In this document: positions 21,834 through 33,425 of the stretch, one piece after another | How the letters are laid out: each line of letters begins with the position of its first letter | Position numbering within the stretch: the first letter of the stretch is position 1 | Made by a program: the position numbers and the translations under genes | The notes under the pieces: model-generated | Databases searched by the model: none | Told to the model about the DNA's origin: nothing | Seen by the model: the letters and a program-made list of their open reading frames with translations, nothing else | NCBI RefSeq assembly: GCF_002878395.1 | Contig: NC_061115.1 | Coordinates: 94,083,678-94,147,677 of the forward strand | Source: Capsicum annuum | Lineage: Eukaryota > Streptophyta > Magnoliopsida > Solanales > Solanaceae | Direction of reading: 5' to 3' | Length of the DNA stretch: 64,000 nucleotides

Positions 21834-21863
21834 AAAGGAAACCAAGATATACTATCCTTCACG
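21834..21863 (+). CDS. ULP2-like SUMO protease micro-exon (30 nt)
   Basis: Between TTTTTCCTGCAG (ends 21833) and GTATGG (21864). The first base completes the Arg codon, then KETKIYYPS, and the last two bases begin another Arg. The I-Y-Y-P-S-R motif opens the peptidase domain in this family. At 30 nt it is a micro-exon, yet its loss would keep the frame (30 is divisible by three). Confidence 0.8.
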
Positions 21864-21971
21864 GTATGGCATTAATCACAACTTTACTGATCCAATTTGC
21901 TTACTTGTGAACTTGAGGGTACCATCGCTTTTATTGCTAATGATTTCTTTATTGTTTTGGCATTGACATAG

Positions 21972-22067
21972 GGTTGATCCCGAATCAGTTGAAATTTGTT
22001 GTTCAGACATGGAATCTCTTGCACCTGAAGCATATTTGTCATCGACTATAATGAATTTCTACATCCG
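21972..22067 (+). CDS. ULP2-like SUMO protease exon, start of peptidase domain
   Basis: 96 nt between GACATAG (ends 21971) and GTGAGT (22068). After completing Arg, it reads VDPESVEICCSDMESLAPEA and YLSSTIMNFYI, then CG of the next Arg. ULP2/SENP6-7 proteases have D(P)xxVxIxxxDxxxLxPxxYL(S/T)xxIMNFYIRYLQ here; this block binds the SUMO C-terminal region. It is the clearest family signature of the gene. Downstream the intron is 20.4 kb long. Confidence 0.9.
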
Positions 22068-22514
22068 GTGAGTTAACAAAATATTTTGTCTAATAGTTAC
22101 ATTGTTGATCGATGAATAGACAGATTAAACATCTATTAGGAATAGGTTGCTTTGAGTTTTCCCTAAGAAAAAAGGAAAAAATATATTAAAACAACAACAA
22201 TAACAACAACAAACCCAGTGTATTCCCACCTGGTGGGGTCTGGGGGGGGTAGGATGTACGCAGTCCATACCTCTACCTCTGAAGAAGTAGAAAGGCTGTT
22301 TCCGATAGACCCCCGGCTCAAGACACGCGGTACCACACAAACACATAGTAAAGCACAGCACAAGGTTACAAGATTACATAACATAAATACGGCACCCATA
22401 AGTAATCTAAAACAAAGGAAAACACACAGATCCATAATAAAACATGGGACGCGGGCTCCTAACATGCATAAACCCCCACCAAGTAGTTCCCTACACTAGC
22501 GACTCAGGCTGGCC

Positions 22515-24036
22515 CTAGTCCTCTGCCCTGATTCGCGTCCTCCAGACCTTCCTATCTAGGGTCATGTCCTCGGTGAGCTGTAACTGCTCCATGTCTCGCC
22601 TAATCACCTCACCCCAGTACTTCTTCGGCCTACCCCTACCCCGCTTAAACCCATCCAACGCTAGCCTCTCACACCTACGGACCGGGGCATCCATGCCCCT
22701 CCTCTTCACGTGTCCGAACCATCTCAATCGGGCTTCCCGCATCTTGCACTCCACTGGTGTCACACCAACCTTCTCCCGGATGTTCTCATTCCGAACTCTA
22801 TCCCCTCTAGTCAGCCCACACATCCAGCGCAACATCCGCATTTCTGCCACCCTCATCTTTTGGATGTGGGAGTTCTTCACTGGCCAACACTCCGCTCCAT
22901 ACAACATGGCCGGACGGACTACCGCCCTGTAGAATTTGCCTTTAAGCTTAGGCGGCACCTTCTTATCACACAGCACCCCCGACGCGAGCTTCCACTTCAT
23001 CCATCCCGCCCCAATACGGTGCGAGACATCCTCATCAATCTCATCGTTACTCTGGATCACGGACTCGAGATACTTGAAACTCTCCCTCTTACCTACCTCC
23101 TGTGATTCCAGCTTCACTACTACCTCGTTCTCCCTCCTCATGTCATTAAACTTGCATTCCACATACTCTGTCTTGCTTCTGCTCACCCTGAACCCTTTAC
23201 ACTCAAGGGTTTGCCTCCACACCTCTAATTTGTCGCTCACACCCTCTCGGGTCTCAGCTATCAGAACTACATCATCTGCAAAAAGCATACACCACGGCAC
23301 CTCCCCTTGAATACGCCGCGTCAACACATCCATTACCACTGCAAACAAAAAGGGACTAAGAGTAGATCCCTGATGCAACCCTGTCCGGACCGTGAAATGT
23401 TCTGAGTCTCCTCCCGCCGTCCTCACCTTAGTTTTCGCTCCATCATACATATCCTTGATTGCTCTGATATATGCCAGCGGTACTCCCCTCACCTCCAAGC
23501 ATCTCCAAAGCACCTCCCTAGGGACTTTGTCGTAGGCCTTCTCCAGGTCGATAAACACCATGTGCAGGTCCTTCTTACTCTCCCTATACTGTTCCACTAA
23601 CCTCCGTACCAGGTGAATTGCCTCCGTCGTCGAGCGGCCAGGCATAAATCCAAACTGGTTTTCTGAAATAGACACTATCCGTCTCAGCCTCACCTCGACC
23701 ACTCTCTCCCAGATTTTCATAGAGTGACTCAATAACTTAATACCCCTATAGTTGTTGCAACTCTGGATGTCCCCCTTATTCTTATAGAGAGGTATCATGG
23801 TGCTCCACCTCCAAGCCTCGGGCATCTTTGCCGTCTTGAAGATTTCATTAAACAATCCCGTCAACCACCTCAGACCAGCCTCTCCAACGAACTTCCAAAA
23901 CTCGGCCGGTATCTCATCCGGCCCCGTCGCCCTACCCCTTCGCATTCTGCGAACAGCCTGTCTAACCTCTTCTACCTTAAAACGTCTACAATAGCTAAAA
24001 TCCCGACACTCCTCTGAGTGCTCCAGTTCCCCAACA
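22515..24036 (-). pseudogene. RTE LINE reverse transcriptase (frame-shifted from EN)
   Basis: The frame is open from about 24036, with its first ATG at 23945. Motifs in order: [31 protein letters not shown] (RT 1-2), [47 protein letters not shown] (first catalytic Asp), [31 protein letters not shown] (FADD box, 23277-23310), then the thumb and a basic C-terminus ([20 protein letters not shown]). 476 codons from the ATG, the length expected for the RTE clade. The stop is at 22515. No internal stop, so only the upstream shift disables it. Confidence 0.9.
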
Positions 24037-25633
24037 CAATAGCTCTATCCCCTTCGTCGTTCAAGAGCCTATGAAAGTACGACTGCCAACTATTCTTAAT
24101 GTGGCCGTCTTCCACCAACACTCTACCGTCCTCCCCCTTAATGCACCTCACCTGATCGAGGTCACGACCCTTCCTCTCCCTAGCCTTAGCGAGTCTAAAC
24201 AACTTTTTCTCCCCTCCCTTCCCCTGTAACCCTGCATACAGGCTCTCAAAGGCGGCCGTCTTAGCTGCCGTGACTGCTGACTTAGCCTCCTTCCTCGCTA
24301 GCTTGTACTCTGTCCTGTTTACCCGTTTCTCCTCTTCGTCCTTACTCTCCACCAACTTGGCATACGCCCCTTTCTTGGTCCCCACTTTCTTCTCCACCTC
24401 TTCATTCCACCACCAATCCCCCTGATGGTGCCCGGCCCGGCCCCTAGAAACCCCCAACACCTCACTCGCATTCTCCCTGATGCACCTAGCCGCCCTATCC
24501 CACATACTATCCACGTCTCCCCTACACTCCCACACCCCCATTCCTGCCAACTTCTCCCCTATCTCCCACGCCTTCACTGGCGTCAAGCCGCCCCACTTAA
24601 TTCTAGGTCTACACTCCCTACTTCTCCTCTTTCTATTCTTCTTTATACCCAAATCCATAACCAAGAGCCTATGTTGGGTCGAAAGGTTCTCACTCGGGAT
24701 GACCTTACAATCCTTACACCACGCCCTATCCCTTTTCCTAAGCAACACAAAGTCAATTTGGGTCCTGGCTACCGCGCTCCGAAAGGTGATCAGGTGCTCG
24801 TCCTTCTTCGGGAAGCCCGAGTTCACCACCACCAGCCCAAAAGACCTCGCAAACTCCAGTAGGGTAGCCCCCTCCTCATTTCTCTCCCCAAAACCAAAAC
24901 CACCATGCACATCACCAAAGCCTCCCGGTAGCGCCCCGATGTGCCCGTTGAAATCTCCTGCTACAACAATCTTCTCCGAGCTTGGCACGCCTCTCACCAC
25001 CTCCTCCAAGGCCTCCCAAAACCGCATCTTCTCCTCCCCCTCCGATCCCACTTGCGGTGCATAGGCACTACACACGTTCAGGGTAAACCCCCGAATGACC
25101 AACTTAATTGTCATCAACCTATCATTGATCCTCTTCACCTCTACTACTTGACCTCTAAGCTCTTCATCCACTAAGATGCCAACTCCATTCCGACGCCTCT
25201 CGCTCCCAGAGTACCACAGCTTGTAACCATCCACATCCCTAGCCTTAGACCCTACCCACTTGGTCTCCTGAACACACGCAATATTGATCCTTCTCTTCCT
25301 AAGGGTCTTCACAAGCTCTATGGACTTGCCCTGCAAGGTCCCTATATTCCAAGACCCAACCCTCAGCCTACCTTCACTACCCACACGCCCTCCACTACTT
25401 CCCCCGCGGCCAAACCTTGGCCTCCCTCCCACTCCCGCCCTTTCCTCATCCCCCGCCCCCACCACTGCCCCCCGCCCCAACCCCCTCGGACATGACCCTA
25501 TCCACCCATTACTGCCCACAGCCACAACTAGGCGAAAGTATAAGAGAATATAAAGATAATATAAAGATATAAAGACATAAACGATGGTAATAGTAAAGCA
25601 GCAGCAATTAATACAAGGCTCACACCAATTCAA
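23972..25633 (-). pseudogene. RTE LINE endonuclease (AP-type) part
   Basis: The endonuclease signatures appear in order: [20 protein letters not shown] (catalytic Glu), [40 protein letters not shown] and [10 protein letters not shown] (catalytic His). A basic linker follows ([18 protein letters not shown]). The frame diverges from RT near 24030-24037. The expected ELEHSEE is read as NWSTQ here, whereas the copy at 59131 keeps it. The N-terminal ATG at 25633 precedes a hydrophobic stretch; the true start is uncertain. Confidence 0.88.
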
Positions 25634-25744
25634 GGAAATATTCCAGCAACCAAACTATACTCAATTACTAGTATAATACGAAGAATGAAAGAATGCAGAA
25701 TGAAGAATGAAATAAGCAAAGGTTAGAAGTCACCAGATTTCACT

Positions 25745-26245
25745 TGTAGACCAAGCCGGCAACCAAGCCCCGCGTCGACCTGCTGCCGGGGGATCGCTAC
25801 TGAGATGGATCCGCGGCTGCCGGCTGAAGACCGAGCTACAGCTGCTGCCCTGTTGTACGGCGCCGGCGGAGGGGGGGGTCTGGACAGAGAAGGGGGGGGT
25901 ACAGCAGGGGGGAACCGGATCTCGGCGACGGCGGTCGGTGACCGGCGGTCAGCGTCGGTGACCGGCGGTCGGGTCGGCGCCGTAGGTCGGCGACGGCGCC
26001 GGGGCCGGAGGGCCGAGGCGCGGGAGAGAGAGGGTACGGCGGTGACCGGCGGTAGGGTCGGCGCCGTAGGTCGACGACGGCGACGGAGCCAGAGACCGGC
26101 GACGGCGACGGAGACCGGCGACGGCGACGGAGACCGGTGACGAAGCCGGAGACCGGCGACGGAGGTCGACGCTGGGGACCGGTGGTCGGGTCGGGTCGGC
26201 GCCGACGGTCGGCGACGGCGCCGAAGGCCGTGGACCGAGATAGAG
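25745..26245 (-). promoter_or_regulatory. GC-rich, CpG-rich 5' region of the RTE LINE
   Basis: About 500 bp dominated by GGCGACGGCGAC and GACCGGCGG motifs, with G runs and near-tandem 18-bp units (26094-26165), in an otherwise AT-rich window. Position upstream of the endonuclease frame makes it the likely 5' UTR and internal promoter of the LINE; that function is inferred. A + strand open frame across it (25805-26140) is a composition artefact. Confidence 0.6.
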
Positions 26246-26294
26246 ATAAAGAATGAAATTAAGTTATCTTATGTCAGTTCCAAAAAAAAAAAAT

Positions 26295-26985
26295 ATCCAC
26301 ATACTGAATAAAGAGCTGTTTTCTAACTATGTTTCCCATTAAAAAATCCTCTAGTCTAATGTCACTTGTAGAGCTTAGCTGATTAAATATATGTTGTGTC
26401 ATATGCATATACAGACTGTCAATATACTATTATTTTTTCTATACTTTGTGTGTTTGTATTTGATGGGTTTACTGCAGTAATATAGTTTTGCCTTTTCCCA
26501 ACATCAGCTATCATTTGGTATTATTGCTAGTTAGCTGCCTGAAAAAGTTATAGGATAAACTAATAATACCTACTGACTAACTAATGGAAATTGCATACGG
26601 ACTTAAATTTTTAGCAGCTGGTTTGGATAATCTCTTCACTGTCTTCATAGAATGGAAGTGTTAACTTCTGAGATGCATGAAGTTGGTCAACAGTTGTGTT
26701 ATCGTTATTTTTATCCAGTGTATAATATATTTTAAAATCATTGAAGTAGTTGCATTTTAAATAGATATCTGTGATGTGTCTCTGCTTTACCCAACTGCAA
26801 TCACTTTTAATTCTGATTACTTCCATTTTTAATATCTGAGTCTTTGCGTTAAGGATCGTTCCTTCTCTTTACTTTATAGCAGTTATTGCTCCGGTTCCCT
26901 AAGGTATAGCTCTTGCCCCAACTTTTTTTTTGAAATCAGAAACTATTCTAATTTCCTACTGAGATAGGTAAGCAGAGGGAGAATT
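26295..26985. other. Intron-like AT-rich sequence, nothing recognised
   Basis: No coding signature or repeat border seen. It probably belongs to the ancestral intron of the ULP2-like gene. Confidence 0.4.
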
Positions 26986-26995
26986 AGACTTAATA

Positions 26996-27161
26996 GCTTA
27001 GCATCAGTAAGAGTTGCCACGGTGTGACCAGGAGGTCACAAGTTCAAACCGTAGCAATGACCTCATGCAAAAATGCAAGGTATACTGCATACAATAGCCT
27101 CAATGTGGTCAGACCCAATGTTGCATAGAGGACGCTTGGTGCACTGGAATGACTTCTTTAG
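26996..27161 (+). mobile_element. tRNA-derived SINE
   Basis: An A-box-like TAGCTTAGCATCAG (26994-27007) and a B-box-like AGTTCAAACCGTAG (27040-27053) stand about 35 bp apart, as in a tRNA-derived Pol III promoter. They are followed by a GCAAGGTATACTGCATACAATAG block and a GCTTGGTGCACTGG 3' end. That 3' end occurs again as AGCTTTAGTGCACCGGGC at 45104-45121. No clear TSD. Confidence 0.7.
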
Positions 27162-27754
27162 CACTCAAGCACGCGTCCTAGTTCTTTAATCCCGAGACAA
27201 CAAAAAGAGATCAAAATAGAGTGAGCGCGTGACTGGCATTCGAACTCCCTTTGAGCAAACCACCTATTTGATGAACATATCCTAACTCATTTTGGTTTTG
27301 GGCATTGGTTTCAAGACTACCTAAGTCTTTAATCCCCTACTGATAAGAATAGAGCAAGTTAGATTTAAAAAAAATAAGAAAATAACACGACAGTACGAAA
27401 ATTAAAGATAAGAAATTTTTGAGAAATAAATCCCTAAATCTCGAAAGTAATTCCTAAGAACCTAATAGACTGTAGTAGACCTAATTAGTGCATTAGAATT
27501 AATCATGTTTTACTAGTAGATTTAATCCAAGAACTTAGATAAAAGGTGTATCTATCTATGAATAGGCCTAGACTACCCTCTATCTAGATAAATATGTCCC
27601 TCTAATTGAATAATCAAAGATTATAATTAATATAAGGCTAAAAACTCATACATATCTAGCACAAAATTTATCTTACCTCTTAAAATAATTGTTCGTGTAA
27701 GGTTGTAACCCAAGTAGCCAATACACAAAGGTGTAAAGAAAAGAACTCTCAATT
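27162..27754. other. Intron-like AT-rich sequence, nothing recognised
   Basis: No coding or repeat signature seen between the SINE and the MULE. Confidence 0.4.
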
Positions 27755-27928
27755 ATATTGATAATGGAGAAGGGACAATATACCCTAGCTATTAGAAATA
27801 GTTTAAATATACCCCTCGTTATACGTTTTTTTTTTTTTGAAAAATGGTACTGTTATATTCCTCCCTCAGCAGTAAAGGATGCTAGACACCTGCAAAAATA
27901 GTTACAAAAGAAAACTTAGAGTCTAGAA

Positions 27929-28681
27929 TTACAATGCTCCTAAGAAATCTACAAATTCGTCTACGTCCTTTATACAATTCTCCTTGCACCAAAAAAATAG
28001 CGTGACAAGACAATTCCATTTTACATCAGTAATGGACCTGACTTTGTCTTCGAAGCATCTCCCATTTCTTTCCGTCCATACTAACCACCAAATGCAGGAG
28101 GGTATCATCCTCCACCACTTCTTTTGACTCTTGCTACCACCTCTTCCGATCCAACAACTTAACAAATCAGCTGTGTGCTCAGGCATTGTCCATTCCAATT
28201 TAGTGAGGGTGAAGAACAAATGCCAAAGTTGAGCAGTAAATTTACAGTGTAGAGATAAGTGGTTATTTGTTTCCCCAGTTTCATTGCATAAAAAACAACT
28301 AGAAACTAGTGTCCTTCCCTTCTTCTGGAGAACTTCTTGAGTGAGACATGCCCTTTTGACCACTAGCCAAGTGAAACATTTCACTCTAGTAGGAACCTGA
28401 ATCTTCCATAGGGGTTTCCAGAGCTTTGATACTTCCCCCTGTACTGAGTTGTTTTCCTTCTTGTAGAGTCTATTCACTGTGAGAATGCCATCTTCTTTGT
28501 GATTCCACCTAAGAGAATCTGGATTAGTAGTTGTGCCCGTGAAGACTTCTAGCACATGCAACATGTTTGTCACCCTGTCCACTTCCCAATCATTGAGATG
28601 TCTTCTGAATGTGAGGTTCCAACCTTGAGGAGACCAACATTCCAACACCGTAGCTTCAATATTGCTACTTAGAAGCATCAA
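27929..28681 (-). pseudogene. L1 ORF2 C-terminal zinc-binding domain
   Basis: 250 open codons. IQVPTRVKCFTWLVVKRACLTQ, then CFLCNETGETNNHLSLHC (CX2C...HX4-5C), SQKKWWRMIPSCIWWLVW and LFFWCKENCIKDVDEFVDFL. It matches, domain for domain, the + strand fragment at 18040-18650. The natural stop of ORF2 is probably the stop at 27929. Confidence 0.9.
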
Positions 28682-29389
28682 GTCAGGAAAGGATTCCTGG
28701 AGAGTTGATTAGCGACCATTTCTTACTCTTATTCTGGTATGTCCATGCAATTTTGGCCAAGATGATCTGGTTGCTCTCCACACACCAACCCCATAAGTGC
28801 TATTGACCTCATTTGTGACCCAATGACTTTCTTGGCCATATTTGTAAGAAATGACCTCTTTCCAGAGAGAAGCTTCCACATTAAACCTCCACAACCACTT
28901 CATGAGGAGACACTGGTTGTGTAACTTTAGGTTTCTAATGGATAATCCTCCCTGGTTCTTGCTCAGCTGAGTTACTTCCCATTTCACTAAATTGTGTCCA
29001 AAACACCCTGGTTCTTGCTCAGCTGAGTTACTTCCCATTTCACTAAATTGTGTCCAAAACAGAGTTGATAAGAGTGACTTGGCCCCCAAGTGACAAGTAC
29101 TGAGCTTTCTATTGAGACAGTCTTTTCATTGTCTTCTCTATGATCTTGTCCCAGATTTCTACATCTTTGTGCTTGTTACCAAGGGGCATGCCTAGGTAGA
29201 CAGTAGGGAGATTGCCTACCCCACAACCCAGAATACCAACAAGAGTCTGGATGTTGTTCACTTCTTTGATAGGGAACAAATTGCTTTTCCTCTAGTTTGC
29301 CTTCAAACCAGACACAATTTCAAAAACAACCAACATCACTCTGATATGTCTGACCTGATCTTCTATTGCTTCACAAAAGATTAAAGTGT

Positions 29390-31469
29390 CATCTGCATAG
29401 AGCAAATGACAGATCTCCAAATCACCCATGCCTTAGCTGTTTAGCTTGAAACCCCTAACCCAATTATTTTGAAGAGATGTTCTAACCATACTGCTGAGAC
29501 CTTCCATGGCGAGGATGAAAATGAAGGAGGAGAGAGGGTCTCCTTGTCTGAGACCCCTTTCAGAGGGAAAAAAACCAACAAGTTCTCCATTTACCAGAAT
29601 GGAGAGTCTGATAGTTTTAATGCAAAAACTTATCCACTTCAACCATCTGTCCCCAAATCCCATTTGCTTGAGGATGTTAAGGAGATAGTCCCAGTTGACA
29701 TGATCAAAAGCTTTCTCAATGTCTAGTTTGCACATTAAGCCAGCCACTTCTCCTCTAGTTCTTGTGTCAACACATTCACTTGCTATTAGAGCGGCCTCCA
29801 TTATCTGTCTCCCCTTGATGAATGCCATTTGATGTTTGTTAACCAAACCAGCTATCACCTTTTTCAGTCTCTCACCCAAAGCTTTGGCCAATATTTTGTA
29901 AACCCAAGAGATCAGGCTAATTGGCCTGAAATCTCTTAATTTAGCTGCCCTTGCTTTCTTGGGAATAAGGGCCACATAAGTGGCATTCAGACTTCTTTCA
30001 AACACTTGGTAGTCGTGGCAATATTGCATAGTTCCCATGATATCCCCCTTGATCAACTCCCAGAAGGTCAGGTAGAAGTTAATTGGAAATCCATCAGGCC
30101 CAGGGGCCTTGTCAGTAGCACATGACCTGATAGCCTCTAGGATTTCCTCTTCGTCAAAGTTCCTTTGCAGCCAAATTTGGTCTTCTTTGGAGATTACTGT
30201 TGCATCATGGATTTGAAATTCAGGTCTCCAATCCTCCGTCTCTTTGTATAGATTCTGGTAAAAAGCTTGAGCAGCATTTTGAATAGCTTCCGGGTCCGTG
30301 ATGGTGAGACCTTCTACTTGGAGGGAATCCATCGAGTTATATCTCTTGTGGGCATTGGCCATTTTGTGAAAATTTTTTGTGTTTTTATCACCATTTTTCA
30401 ACTATTTAATTCGTGATCTTTGTCTCTAAGCTATTTCCTCCCTCTTGGCAATTTCTTCAAACTCCATAGCTAGATTGTTTTTTTGCACGAGCTCGTCATC
30501 AGAAAGGGCTCTATGCTCTTGAAGAGTTTCCCAGGAGCTGCAGATCTGCAGCAAGATCTCTTCTTTCTTTTGTTTCCTGTTCACTTTCTAATTTCTACTC
30601 CATTGTGTTAGCTTCTTTTTTAGGAGCTTGAGCTTGTTCGCCAAAATGTAAGCTGGTCTTCCTGTACCTGGGAAAGAGTTCCACCAGCCCTTCACCTTAT
30701 CCTTGAACCCTTCGACTTCAAGCCACCAATTTTCGAATTTAAAGTAGGATTTTTTGAACGCCCAATCACCACATGTTAATAAAATTGGGTTTTGATCAGA
30801 ACCTAGTCTTGGGAGTAGTGTTTGTTTAACCTGAGTGAATGAATCTTCCCATTCAGTAGAGTAAAGGAACCTGTCAATTTTGGATACACTATTCTTTCAC
30901 CCCTTCTCCGTGTGTAAGACCCTCCAAATAAAGGAGGGTCTATCAATTGTAAGTCAATTGATACAGGCAGAGAATTCAGCCATTGCCCCAGTGAACCTAT
31001 TGCAATTTTTCCTTTCAGACACAAATCTTATTACATTAAAGTCACCACATACCACCCAAGGCCCTTCACAAATAGTTCTGATAACGTCCAGCTCATTCCA
31101 AAGATCTCTTCTGATAACCCTATTGCAGTTGGCATAAACTGCACTAAGGTTCCATATCAGCTCCTGGTTTATGCCAGTGAATTTACAAGTGATCGATTGG
31201 CTTCCAGTATCAATCAGCTCTCCCAACCATTCTTTCTTATCCCACAAGATAAGAATTCCCCCACTACTTCCCCTGGCCTCCAGGTGAGCTTCCCCTACCC
31301 ATCTGTTGGACCAAAGATCCCCTGTCAAACTCTTGACATCCCCTTCCAGTTTAGTTTCTATGAGAACCTGAATGTTGGCACCCCATTGATGGACTAGTTG
31401 TTTTACCAACTTTCTTTTATCTACCCCATTAAGCCCCCTGACATTCCAAGATAGAATTTTGACCTTCAT
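29390..31469 (-). pseudogene. L1 ORF2 endonuclease and RT, broken
   Basis: The endonuclease begins at the ATG ending at 31469 (MKVKILSWNVRGLN, IETKLEG, SAVYANCNR, VVCGDFNVIRF). After shifts near 30950-30800 the RT is open from 30401: MKNGDKNTKNFHKMAN, KAPGPDGFPINFY, NATYVALIPKKARA, DFRPISLISWVYK, KLDIEKAFDHVNWD, ERGLRQGDPLSSFIF. A stop at 29433 comes just before LLYADDTLIF (catalytic YADD). Same order and spacing as plant L1 ORF2. Confidence 0.9.
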
Positions 31470-32064
31470 TGATCACTGATAGGTGGTCTCCTCCCTTTCC
31501 TCAATTCACTTCTTGGCTCCCCATCTTTGTATTTCATCTCAAAGATTAAATTTCGAACTTCCTTCGGCACCAAGTGATTAAAATTAGTTGGTTCTTTTGG
31601 CTGCTCTCTCCTCTGGTCCAATTTGCCAAACAAAACCTCAGCATCTTTCTCTTAACCATCAAACAATGCCCCAAATTCCTTGCTAAGTCTGATGATATTT
31701 ATTTTTACCCAAGAGGAGGTTCTGATCTCTACATCTTTACTGCACTCGCTGGAATCAAATTGGATGGGTGTGGAATTCTCCAGGGAAATTAATTGATTCC
31801 CTGGCATTTTTGTTGTTTCATTCGAAACTTCAACAGGTCTTGTTGGGGCTAAAACTGAATTTTCTTTCTGGGATGAGGTTGTACAAGAATTGGGTAGGAG
31901 ATTGTCGAGTTGCATGCAAGATTCAGGTTTTTCTTTTTGCTCGAGTTCACTGATGAGGGCATCGACTATACAATTGTTGAAAGAGGAGGGGTACAACTGG
32001 TTAGTTGTTAAATTGGAATTAACAAATTTGGTAAAGGGCTCAGCCTTGGTGGGTTTTGAATATT

Positions 32065-33425
32065 TCAATGGTGGGGGAGCCAGTTAGTGAGTGGCCCATT
32101 CTTATTTAAAAACTCAGAATTTGACTTTTGGGGAATAACATGTGAGCAACACATGTTGGAGCTAATGGGTAACATGTGGCTGGGACTCACTTCTTCAACA
32201 GCTGGCAGATCATTAACCAGTGGGTATTTCCCCTGTCTCTTCAATCCTAATATATGATTTGTCTCCGCCACCTTTTGAAGTTCAGTAAAGCTGACTGCAC
32301 CACTCTTACACAAAGTACTGGATTTTTGTTTTCCGAGCACAACCACCTCAGAGCGTCGGAATCTTATCGGAGCTTCTACCCATACTGGCAAGGAAAAAAT
32401 GAGATCTCCATCTGAAATTTCAATTTCCTTCTGGATGTCATTGAAGGTGCCTTTAACTTTGAGGCGAGCCCATCGGAGGTGATTCTTCAGAGAGGTTTCT
32501 TCTTCAGTTTCAATCCATCCCCCGCATTTATCTCCTAATTTGTTCATGGTGTTGGCTGACCAAAGATGAAGAGGAAGGCCAAGAACACGAATCCATGACC
32601 AAGCAAATTTTTGTTCTGCTGGATAAGTACCAGACAGTGGCGACCACCAATCCAACTCCAGAGACTTTCCTTGTTTCTTCCATTTCCCAAGAATGATGTG
32701 TTCTGCAACTTCTCTTGAGTGGAACTCGGTAGGAATTGAGTCCCATTCATATCATAAATCTGAAAATTGGCTATTTTCCAAGTCTATTGGGCCCATTTTC
32801 TCACATCATTTCTAGTTGGGATCTCGTGGCACTCTGGGAAGCTTCCCACAAGGCATCTCCTGGTGGGATTTCTTTCACTCTGGATGCCGGGAATAGTTGT
32901 TCTCTGATCAGAGGGAGTGGTTTTTTCCTGCAGAGTCCACTTGCTTCTTGCTAAAACTTCTTTATAGGTGTCTTCTCTCCTTAAAGACTGTTGCGTCAGA
33001 GTCATTGTGGTTGCGGATTCTGGAACATTCCTATGCATTGAAGGCTCTCTATTAATGAAGCATTCAATGCGGTTGGCGAGACTCAACCAGCCCTCATTAG
33101 GTTTGTTTTCAGGGATAATGATCACCGCCCTAGAATGACCATTAACCGAGATAACAGAAAGAAACCTGCCAAACTTGTTGAACTTAAGAGAGCAAAAAAA
33201 AGAGGTGGAAAGATCTCTAACTTTCCAGGTCTTGAAGGACCTTCCTTTAAACTCAGATGCTTCATACATTCTTTTGCATATCCAGCTCAGAACCCCTCTA
33301 CTTAGAGTCATCCTCATATATAATCTAGCACTTTCTACCCATTCGAACCACCTCTCAGACGAAGACTTTGTTTCTGCGATGTCGTATGATTTCCCCCCTG
33401 ACCTGAAGTAAATACGATTGTCCAT
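32065..33425 (-). pseudogene. L1 ORF1 (RNA-binding, DUF4283-like), broken
   Basis: The ATG at 33425 (MDNRIYFRSGGKSYDIAE) is the first inside the element. Then WFEWVESARLYMRM and FLSVISVNGHSRAVIIIPEN. A shift near 32750 leads to FAWSWIRVLGLPLHLWSANT and IGDKCGG-like LGDKCGGWIETEEET, the DUF4283/zf-CCHC_4 signature of plant L1 ORF1. A C-terminal piece may extend to 31652 in a further frame. Function in the family: binds element RNA. Confidence 0.8.

Larger units (their letters stand above)
22190..26280 (-). mobile_element. Nearly full-length RTE-type LINE
   Basis: The minus strand runs from a GC-rich 5' region (25745-26245), through endonuclease (25633-23972) and reverse transcriptase (24036-22515), to a 3' UTR and a (TTG)n-like tail at 22190-22212. 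It is the only RTE copy in the window with both enzyme domains whole; only one frameshift separates them. A possible TSD, AAAAAATAT, flanks it (22175-22183 and about 26285-26294), but it is low complexity and unsure. It lies in the second long ULP2 intron, antisense to the gene. Confidence 0.88.

Noticed and set aside
22564..23310. Several + strand open frames of 120-130 codons
   Set aside because: Antisense shadows of the RTE reverse transcriptase.
24425..25174. Long Pro/His/Ser-rich open frames on the + strand
   Set aside because: Shadow of the RTE endonuclease frame on the other strand.
25805..26140. 111-codon + strand open frame rich in Gly and Arg
   Set aside because: It lies wholly in the GC-rich repeat at the 5' end of the RTE LINE, where stops are rare by composition. 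No domain, and antisense to the element.
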